DNA of 26,148 bases from Amphimedon queenslandica (lineage: Eukaryota > Porifera > Demospongiae > Haplosclerida > Niphatidae), in the NCBI RefSeq assembly GCF_000090795.2, contig NW_003546745.1, positions 8,331 to 34,478 of the forward strand, written 5' to 3'. Shown piece after piece: positions 20,601-26,148 of this stretch (the stretch's first letter is position 1; each line of letters starts with the position of its first letter). Both the position numbers and the translations under genes were made by a program. Under the pieces are notes generated by a model. That model did not search any database and was not told where the DNA came from. It was given only the letters and a program-made list of their open reading frames with translations.

Positions 20601-23600
20601 ATTAGTTCATCACAAAACTCTTTCTCACATTTGATCAAACTATTGATGGCTCTCTGCCGCTTCTGCTCAAGTTTACTTAAACACTAAAAGAGAAAGAAAA
20701 GACATGAATGTATATGAAAAAATATACATGCATGTACATGTAATATACATGCATGTACATGTACATGCATGTAAAAAATATACATGCATTGCATGTACAT
20801 GTACATGTAAACAAAAAAAATATGTGCATGTACATGTGTTACAGAAGGAGATAACAGTTCATGTAAGAGAATCATTACGCATGCAATTTATAATAATATG
20901 CATGTTATTGATTATTTTTAATAATATTTTTAAAATAATAATAATAATTTATGATCAAATTATCGCACCAATAATTAAGGAATAATAATTATTTTAAAAT
21001 TATCATTTTTTGTTATTTTTATAAGGGGAGAGAAGTACGAGAGTAGTTACATGTACATGTACATGTAGGAGAATGGCCGATACATGTAGGAAAGAAGTTA
21101 CATGTACAACATACATGTAGAAGATATACATGTAGGAGACCGCGGCTACATGTAGGAGACCGCGGCTACATGTAGGAGAACGGCCGATAATAATGGAGGA
21201 GAACACTACATGTAGGAGACATAGTTACTTGTGGGAGAACGGCCGGTACATGTAGGAGAACTCTATATGTAGGAGACTGCAGTTACATGTAGGAGAGAAG
21301 TTGCATATACAATGTAGGAGAACTCTACATGTAGGAGCTACATGTAGGAGAATGGCCGATACATGTATATGTATGTAGGGAGGAAGAGGGGGAGCAAGTG
21401 GGAGAAGCAACAGGAGGAAAAGAGCTAGCGGAATTAGTGTGGGGGAATGACATAGACACACACAATAAGAGGAAATGCAAAATATGTGAACCAACACAAC
21501 ACAACACACACACAATGGACATTAGAAATAATAATTATTATTAAATTATCATAACTCAAGATCAACTCACATCCCACTCCACAGCTATGTCACTGTAAGA
21601 CCCACTGCTACCCATTCCATTGGTAGCAGCTCCTCCAGGGCCTGTGGAGGCCGGGTAGATGTGCTGCTGGGCCGTGTCCATTGCTAGGCTCTTATCCCTA
21701 ATATCACAACTGGAGTGATGGGACAATATGTCAGTCTCTGTGATATAAGCCGAATCGTTTGACGTCACGGATGTACTTGAGAACTTTGCGCTCCGAAGCC
21801 CGCTAGGCGGAGGAACGGAGCCTGGGATGAGTCTAGAAGAAGCGTAGGATTGCATTGCTAGGCCGTACAGTCCACCTTCTAACTCTTCCTCTGAGGGAGA
21901 CCCCAGGGAGCTGTTATTAGAGAATTTACGCCCACCACCTCCGGCCCCTCCTGTCCCATTAGGGTCTCCTTTATAAAGTTTAATGGGCGAGAGCGAGCGA
22001 GTCTCAAAGCTAGGCTGAGAGAGAGAGTGACGAGAGTGTAGTAGCCCCCCGTTTTGGTCATCTTGCTGACTCAAACGTCTTGTAGACAAAACCTGAGCTG
22101 GAACCCTCTCTCCCTCTCTCCCTCCCTCCCCTCCCCCTCCTCCCCCTACCCCCCCAACTGAGGATTGAGAGGTTTCCTCGGGTACTTCAGGTAGTAACCA
22201 GTCCCGAGAAAGCGTTACTTTATCCCGCGAGGAGGCCCGGCCCCACTGCGGTGGGTGTGGATGAACTTGCTCCGAATCGTAATACATGGTTTCGATCGGC
22301 TGCGTTAGTCCTCCAGTTGATGACCGTCTCTTCTCTTGAAACCCAAGAGTCGGGACTAGTACTTTCTGCGATGAGAATATCGGCCTTGGGACATACATGA
22401 GTGAGCGGTGACCATTAGATCCATCATTAGAGGAGGTAGAAGGAGACTGGAGTGCTTCGGTGTAAGTGTGAGCGAGATAAGGCTGAGAGGAGGAGAGAGG
22501 GAGGCTGAAGTGAAGCTGTTGAGTGGGGGACATTGAGCATGTGGTACGCTGGAGCAATAGATGTATTGATTCACGCTTCTTCCTAAAAAAAGAGAAAGAG
22601 AGAGGAAACACAGTTGAAAGAAAAAAGAAAAAACAAAAAGGGTAGAGAAAGACACATTTTATGTCCATGTACATGTATATTAAAATTTTCAGAAAGCAGA
22701 AAAATAAGAGAAAACAACACAAAATTTACAACGAGGCATGATTTAGCTCTTCTTACTTTATCATGTTAGCTACCATGTCCCCATTGGATTTGGTCACATC
22801 AGTACCATCAATCTCCACTATCAGATCACCTACCTGGAGCTCAGACTCGTGAGCTGGCATACCTTTAACAATGAAAAGCAATTAAATACATTTAATGTAC
22901 ATGCACATGCTGTATAAGATGTACTCATACATGTAATAATTTATAATTACATACACCCGTACATGCTTGAACATGGTGAAGTACATGTACATGTAGCCAA
23001 GAGTGGATCCACTCTTGATGTAGCATAATTAATTTAATGAACATTTTGTAAGTTAGTAGTACAAAAATAATCATATATGTATTACTGATAAGTTGATGAC
23101 ACAGAAATAAGCATTTAGTGACCTGTACTATACTATACTCTACTCCTCCAATACTTTTTAACAAACTAACACAGTACAATACATGTCAGACTAAAACAAA
23201 TAAAGTACTAGTTCAAGTTGATAGCACAAAAATAATCACAGCATTAAATAGCCTGTAGTATACTACACTCTAATTTATAATACACTGGTAACATAGCATA
23301 ATACATGTCAGATAAAAACAGAAATAAGTACATTAAGTACATGTACAATGATACATGTAGCATACTACACTCTACTCCATTGCAATGTTGTAGTTGTACA
23401 TTACTGACTCATTGTAGCTCAATCATATTTACTATAATTTCTGTTCTAGTTTACATACTGTGTCCATTATAATAGCATTCATAGTATATCCTGCATCTTT
23501 AATAAGCTTTTAATTGAGTCTGATTTAATTGTTAGAGGAGAGATGCAATGATAATTTCCTGTACTGAGAACTGTCACTGTTTAAACATTAACTATAATAA

Positions 23601-25572
23601 TTCATGCATGTAATATGTGATGTATGCCAATTTTTTAATTTACTCCATCTCAAAATTACGTGGCTTTCCTGCACATGTAGGATGTACTACATGTACATGT
23701 ACATGTATCAGGTAAAATTATACATTTCCCTACCATTACATCATAACAATTTGTTATTTCTCAGGAAGAATTAGTTTTCTACCTACAGTATGTCACAGAT
23801 CTATAGCTTTGAACTAAAAATACTATCTTGAAATATCAGGTTTCAATTCTACTAATCTCTCCATAGATACTATTACTAGTTTTGTACATGTACATGTACG
23901 AACAATAAGAGTATCATATATACATGTATATGTACATGTACATGTACATATATATGTACATGTATGTACCTGTACATGTAGCAATTGTTACCTTGTGTTA
24001 CTTCATTGATGTACACAGGTGTGCTTGGAGTCACTTTGAAACCATAACCTTTAGGACCTCGTATCAACATGACCTGATGATAATAATAATTATTATTGTC
24101 AGTACACATACATGTATGTAATTAAAAAAATAATAGTAATAATAATAAATACTTGAAGGATCACACACAGTGAATGGTTGTGATAATTACTGGTAAAAAT
24201 GTTTTGATTTCAGAGTAGTAATAATCACATGTACAAGTACATGTACATGTACATGAAAGTGTATTTGTAAAAATTGAAAAGAATCATTTATGATGATAAG
24301 TACATGTGCAATGTATATTACATCTAGTATTTGAATTTCATAAGTCCTACTATCCTGGAATTGGCTCAAACTCTTTTATTAGTAACGTATAGTGGGAAAT
24401 TTTGGAGGGACCAAATTTGGCAAGTTGCTGAATTTTTGTGATTGGTGAATTTTAATTTGGTGAATTTGGGGCCAGGTGCCATTGAGCATGCATATAATGG
24501 CTTTAAAATAGCAGACTCTATTTGGCAAATGGCTATCAAAATGCCAAATTCACCAAATTTAATTCCTTCCAAAATTTCTTTCTATATGGTAGTTTATTTA
24601 TTGATATTTCTTACAGCATAGCATTTGGTGACTGAAGGAGGAGCTGATACTGTACTGGAGAGACTGGACTGAGAGCCCATTGAGACTAGACTATGAGGAA
24701 CTGGAACATTCTCAGCAAAACCTCTACCTTCATCCAACAACTGATACCAACCATTGACTTGCTAAGGGGAGGAGAGAGAGAGAAGGAGAAGTGAGAAAAT
24801 TAAAAAAAGAGAGGGGGGGAGAGAGAGAGAGGGAGGGAGAGGGAGAGGGAGAGAGAGAGGGAGAGGGAGAGGGAGAGAGAGAGGGAGAGGGAGAGAGAGA
24901 GGGAGAAAGAAAGAGAAAGAGAGAGAGAGAGAGGGGGGAGATGTAGAGGTAGAGGAGGGTGAGAAAAATGAAGAGCAACATTAATGGAATATCTCTCATT
25001 AGTCTAACTTTATTTGGGCCAATTAAGTCACCGACTAAGAAAGACATACATCCAATCATTTCATTCCTACAACAAAGACAAGAATAGAACATTGTGTGAA
25101 ATATGCCAGTCATTATAATTAAATAAATAATACTAGTAAGTATTACATAATAATACATAATAATGACACTACACATACAATATACAGTGTACACATAATA
25201 TAAATGTGTCTGAGTGAGAAAATACATGTATATCATATATTACAATACATGTACATGTATATGTACATGTACATATACATGTATATGGATGTATATGTAC
25301 ATGTGCTGTGAATGCATACATGTACATGCACAAAAATTGCATTATGTAATTTATAACGAGCGTGTGGGTGTGTTTGCATTAAATTTGTGTGGGGGTGTAC
25401 GAATTAAGAATACAAATAATGTAAAACAATATCTGACAACATTTTGATTATACTAGTTCATGTAACAAAGTATGCACGTATATTGTACATGTACATGTAC
25501 CTTGATGTCCTGTCTCTGTTCCATACTGATATGTGGAGCCTCTTATCAAGATCATCATGATCCTTTAATATG
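14149..25572 (-). CDS. C2-PDZ-DH-PH protein (RGS3/RhoGEF-like), partial at 5' end
   Basis: Exons on the - strand: 25572-25501, 25066-25009, 24761-24615, 24073-23992, 22862-22757, 22582-21571, 20683-20513, 19823-19704, 19494-19387, 19328-19269, 19055-18962, 17709-17597, 16595-16388, 16088-16060, 15373-15254, 14609-14149. All junctions are GT/AG and in phase, giving about 986 residues. Order: end of a C2 domain, PDZ, a ~330-residue Ser/Gly/Pro linker, a RhoGEF (DH) domain, a PH domain, and a basic tail. C2 plus PDZ resembles the N-terminal half of RGS3; DH-PH tandems activate Rho GTPases at membranes. The DH domain lacks the usual KPVQR-type CR3 motif. The tail exon can either splice (GG|GTAAGT) or stop at TAA (14145-14147). 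The C2 start lies beyond the window. Protein identity as an orthologue of any one vertebrate gene is not claimed. Confidence 0.87.
14610..15253 (-). other. Intron between PH helix and tail exons
   Basis: AT-rich, with ATTATT runs at 15120-15180. No element or coding sequence recognised. Confidence 0.65.
15254..15373 (-). CDS. PH domain C-terminal helix exon
   Basis: 40 codons, phase 0, after a CT tract. SYSRLLRASSLQTKNQWMQK is the last PH strand and helix with the invariant Trp. Confidence 0.95.
15374..15475. repeat. GA tract (CT on gene strand) before PH helix exon
   Basis: (GA)n/(GGGA)n about 100 bp long abutting the acceptor at 15373. Confidence 0.92.
15600..15845. other. Unusual less AT-rich block in intron
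   Basis: About 245 bp with richer GC content, no TACATGTA motif, and inverted pieces GTGCGAAG (15686 region) and CTTCGCAC (15778 region). No matching copy in this window and no usable exon. It could be a separate insertion or an unrecognised exon. Confidence 0.4.
15960..16050. repeat. CT-rich stretch (GA on gene strand) after micro-exon donor
   Basis: Begins within ten bases of the 16060 donor when read on the - strand; imperfect GA-rich. Confidence 0.75.
16060..16088 (-). CDS. PH micro-exon (29 nt)
   Basis: Acceptor AATTCTATAG, donor GGT|GTAAGT. It supplies EEFQVVSSDG, exactly the missing PH strand, and it is the piece that shifts phase from 1 to 0 between its neighbours. Too short for ordinary ORF detection. 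Confidence 0.88.
16221..16387. repeat. CT tract (GA on gene strand) after PH exon donor
   Basis: On the - strand it grows out of the donor GTGAGAGAGAGAGG, the same form as the GAPVD1 donor at 3543. Confidence 0.92.
16388..16595 (-). CDS. PH domain exon 1
   Basis: 69 codons plus one base. GRVLLHEDEIQIFW, six Lys, then AFLLLFSDLLLVTKK, the classic PH strand order; ends LQDLTVNDINCGQ. The Lys run may favour phosphoinositide contact. Confidence 0.95.
16640..17060 (+). repeat. 187-bp satellite, direct orientation (about 2 units)
   Basis: Carries GTGTAGAAAGTTTAAGCTGA, TTAAAGTTGCTCCAAAATTG, GTAAAAGTCCC and ACAGTCTCGAG, as in the 950-1935 array; the first unit is more degraded and the end is cut off at AAGTCC, 17059. 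Confidence 0.88.
17393..17583. mobile_element. Foldback element, TATAGTGGG family, copy 2
   Basis: 191 bp with ends TATAGTGGGAAATTTTAGAG and CTCTAAAATTTCCCGCTATA and the same ATGCTCAATGGCATGTGGCC centre. It ends 13 bases from the 17597 donor. Confidence 0.88.
17597..17709 (-). CDS. DH end / DH-PH helix exon
   Basis: Two bases plus 37 codons. Encodes LCQNWMSEIRTMEKLKSTI, the last DH helix leading to the PH domain. Flanked by inverted satellite arrays in the two neighbouring introns. Confidence 0.88.
17870..18890 (-). repeat. 187-bp satellite array, reverse orientation (5-6 units)
   Basis: Reverse-complement units with TGTACTATAGTACAGGGACT (near 18158, 18345, 18528, 18715; about 187 apart), CCGATTTTGGAGCAAC and AATCAGCTCAAACTTTCTAC. 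It fills most of intron 17710-18961. Confidence 0.93.
18962..19055 (-). CDS. DH exon 5, CR3
   Basis: Acceptor TTGTGTAG, donor T|GTAAGA. YLPKMSRLLVNISYVTPLHS then EDHQYLVHIIS fits YPLLLKELLKHTPEDHPDY, but the expected KPVQRIPR before it is missing. Confidence 0.88.
19186..19262. repeat. ATT microsatellite
   Basis: (ATT)n/(TTA)n in the 19056-19268 intron, ending next to the 19269 donor. Confidence 0.88.
19269..19328 (-). CDS. DH exon 4 (60 nt)
   Basis: 20 codons, DPVIGDSLPSIYSFVEAGTE, phase 0; the acceptor is weak (AAAAATAG) and the intron before it is only 58 nt. SLPS aligns with the SLES that begins CR3. Least certain exon of this domain. Confidence 0.65.
19387..19494 (-). CDS. DH exon 3
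   Basis: 36 codons after a CT tract and CTCCAG acceptor. Encodes LFKQIFSGYLRNSEN and IPEFKRIVQ, comparable to the xxFxxFLxE segment of DH domains. Confidence 0.88.
19495..19612. repeat. GA tract (CT on gene strand) before DH exon 3
   Basis: (GA)n with G runs, abutting the acceptor at 19494. Confidence 0.9.
19704..19823 (-). CDS. DH exon 2
   Basis: 40 codons, phase 0, between TTCTGTAG and GTACAG. Includes LSKYFLSNISARCVQW and the FYVENFADIYC helix typical of DH domains (region before CR2). Confidence 0.9.
20287..20492. mobile_element. 206-bp foldback element, CCTTAAGCCTACTA family
   Basis: Inverted ends CCTTAAGCCTACTATTTTTA and AATAATAGTAGGCTTAAGG extend ~38 bp (inner GCGTCTACTAAATTTAGC / CTAAAATTAGTAGACGC). 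TA borders both ends, as expected of a TA duplication. Ends 20 bases from the DH exon 1 donor. Confidence 0.85.
20513..20683 (-). CDS. DH (RhoGEF) exon 1, CR1
   Basis: 57 codons, phase 0. RQRAINSLIKCEKEFCDEL is conserved region 1 of DH domains, including the Glu that contacts Rho switch I; then IKLYLTPL and FMNIER, like YLKPL and FGNIEE. Confidence 0.93.
20728..20838. repeat. ATGTAC-type repeat cluster
   Basis: Repeats of ATACATGCATGTACATGTA, self-complementary, just upstream (gene sense) of DH exon 1. Confidence 0.8.
21040..21372. repeat. TACATGTAGGAGA minisatellite
   Basis: About a dozen irregular units of TACATGTAGGAGA followed by either CCGCGGC, ACGGCCGATA, ACTC or AGAAGT. Two adjacent exact GGAGACCGCGGCTACATGTA units lie near 21135-21175. 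GC-containing palindromes CCGCGG and CGGCCG stand out in this AT-rich intron. Confidence 0.88.
21571..22582 (-). CDS. Long linker exon (PDZ end to DH)
   Basis: 337 whole codons. The first ~12 residues (KKRESIHLLLQRTT) are the last PDZ strand. The rest is disordered: Ser/Pro-rich, with a poly-Gly run (GGVGGGGGGEGG, 22095-22160 region) and several Arg-x-x-Ser sites. It ends IAVEWD at donor GTGAGT. In-frame Met codons upstream are in the intron and not the start. Confidence 0.9.
22757..22862 (-). CDS. PDZ domain exon 2
   Basis: Completes the PDZ domain: ELQVGDLIVEIDGTDVTKSN then the MVANMIK helix. VGDLIVEIDG is the standard GDxIxxING motif. The VTKSN region is close to the VTHSN of PDZ-RhoGEFs (ARHGEF11/12). 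Confidence 0.94.
22863..23991 (-). other. Intron inside the PDZ domain, with degenerate ~125-bp repeat
   Basis: Between about 23030 and 23380, phrases such as AGTTGATGACACAGAAATAA (23091) / AGTTGATAGCACAAAAATAA (23217) and TACTACACTCTA recur at 121-126 bp. TACATGTA clusters lie at 22980, 23690 and 23885-23980. No exon seen. Confidence 0.6.
23992..24073 (-). CDS. PDZ domain exon 1
   Basis: Acceptor ATCATCAG, donor G|GTAACA. Encodes VMLIRGPKGYGFKVTPSTPV to NEVTQ; GYGF is the carboxylate-binding loop of PDZ domains. Confidence 0.93.
24388..24586. mobile_element. Foldback element, TATAGTGGG family, copy 3
   Basis: 199 bp, ends TATAGTGGGAAATTTTGGAG and TTCCAAAATTTCTTTCTATA. Its centre (GCCATTGAGCATGCATATAA) reads in reverse relative to copies 1 and 2, and its right end is the most decayed. 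Confidence 0.84.
24615..24761 (-). CDS. C2 end and C2-PDZ linker exon
   Basis: 49 codons, phase 0 both ends. Begins QVNGWYQLLDEGRG, the GWYxLL strand that closes C2 domains, then a Ser-rich linker to the PDZ domain. Acceptor lies directly after a long CT tract (GA on + strand). Confidence 0.88.
24762..24950. repeat. GA tract (CT on gene strand) before the C2-PDZ linker exon
   Basis: About 190 bp of (GA)n/(GGGA)n starting at the acceptor of the 24761 exon. Confidence 0.92.
25009..25066 (-). CDS. C2 domain exon (58 nt)
   Basis: Acceptor TTTGTTGTAG; the donor AAA|GTTAGA is weak but keeps phase. Encodes NEMIGCMSFLVGDLIGPNK, matching the NDFxGxMSFxV strand of C2 domains such as that of RGS3. Confidence 0.85.
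25225..25330. repeat. ATGTAC/ATACATGTAT cluster
   Basis: Self-complementary ACATGTACATGTATATGTAC repeats in the intron between the two C2 exons. Confidence 0.85.
25501..25572 (-). CDS. C2 domain exon
   Basis: Acceptor CATTATAG (an alternative AG would start at 25562, same frame), donor AG|GTACAT. Encodes DHDDLDKRLHISVWNRDRTS, a typical C2 strand with the VWDxD motif written VWNRD. The first Asp of this calcium loop is Asn here, so calcium binding may be weak or absent. Confidence 0.85.
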
Positions 25573-25660
25573 CTATAATGAGCATGCATGGATTGCAATG
25601 TGTAGGGATAAGGATTTGTGTGTGTGTGTGTGTGTGTGCGTGTGTGTGTGTGTGTGCGTG

Positions 25661-25700
<40 letters not shown>

Positions 25701-26148
25701 TATGATATTAATATGGTAACATTAAACTCACGCACACACTTCTTGTGGGAAAGTGGTCAATATTCGAGTTTCATTGTTTTCTTCTCAAATAAGGAAAAAG
25801 AGAAACGATTAATGCCGCTAAAGGATAAGTATTTGTATCAAATTCAATAATACAGTATCACAGCTGCTAAACATGTGTACATGTATGTTTGCTGCGTGCA
25901 TGTGTGCTTGGCGCTTGTAAGTTGGTATGGGTCCTATAATTATAGATGAGTTGGTATATTTACGCATGTCTCTATTGATAGAGCCAGTCTACTGTGACCG
26001 TCTTATTATAAAATGAGTTATTTTTCATTCGAATGGAATGAAAAACTAAGCCACACCGTGACTTGAGTTTACAACTTTTCCCTACACTCACTTCCACTAT
26101 GGAGATAAAGGGAAATTGAATATTGACAAGATTGATATTATGAAAGTG
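25573..26148 (-). other. Upstream intron with a TG microsatellite
   Basis: (TG)n with scattered CG at 25617-25698. The earlier C2 exons are expected further upstream; I found none in this stretch. An ATTCGAAT palindrome sits at 26027-26034 region. Confidence 0.65.

Noticed and set aside
21562-22722. 386-residue open frame starting with a hydrophobic MCCFLLFFCFLKI stretch
   Set aside because: The start lies in an intron. A good acceptor at 22582 and the PDZ strand KKRESIHLLLQ show that the real exon begins there, so the apparent signal peptide is not real.
24730-25236. 168-residue frame on - strand ending in Ser/Leu repeats
   Set aside because: Only NEMIGCMSF to GPNK (25009-25066) is a real exon; the rest is intron and CT tract.
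25472-25850. Cys/Val repeat frames
   Set aside because: Translation of the TG microsatellite.

Overview
The window is intron-rich nuclear DNA from an invertebrate animal. My best guess is a demosponge (Amphimedon-like). That guess rests on short, split animal-type genes, AT-rich introns full of TACATGTA-type palindromes, and many small foldback elements; no database was used. There are no prokaryotic features, RNA genes or CRISPR arrays.

Two transcription units converge near 10.2-10.65 kb. On the + strand, ten exons between 232 and 10163 give the last ~884 codons of a GAPVD1 (RME-6/Gapex-5) orthologue, ending in a complete VPS9 Rab5-GEF domain; the N-terminal RasGAP part lies upstream of the window. 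All exon phases agree, and the poly(A) signal overlaps the stop codon.

On the - strand, sixteen exons from 25572 down to 14149 (possibly ending at 14145) encode the end of a C2 domain, a PDZ domain, a long Ser/Gly/Pro linker, a divergent RhoGEF (DH) domain, a PH domain and a basic tail. Just downstream, four exons (13385-10652) encode an intact RGS domain behind a Ser/Lys-rich leader. C2-PDZ-RGS is the layout of RGS3, so the two - strand blocks may be one gene (C2-PDZ-DH-PH-RGS) with an internal promoter for a short RGS form. However, the exon phases at the junction do not fit a direct splice, so I annotate two units and flag the question.

The proteins would act in membrane-proximal G-protein signalling: Rab5 activation on endosomes (GAPVD1), and Rho plus heterotrimeric G-alpha regulation (the - strand block).

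The introns hold a ~187-bp palindrome-centred satellite in both orientations, a ~178-bp diverged relative, at least five foldback (MITE-like) families, a TACATGTAGGAGA minisatellite, ATT and TG microsatellites, and long CT/GA tracts. In the sense of transcription, the CT tracts sit before splice acceptors and the GA tracts sit after donors.
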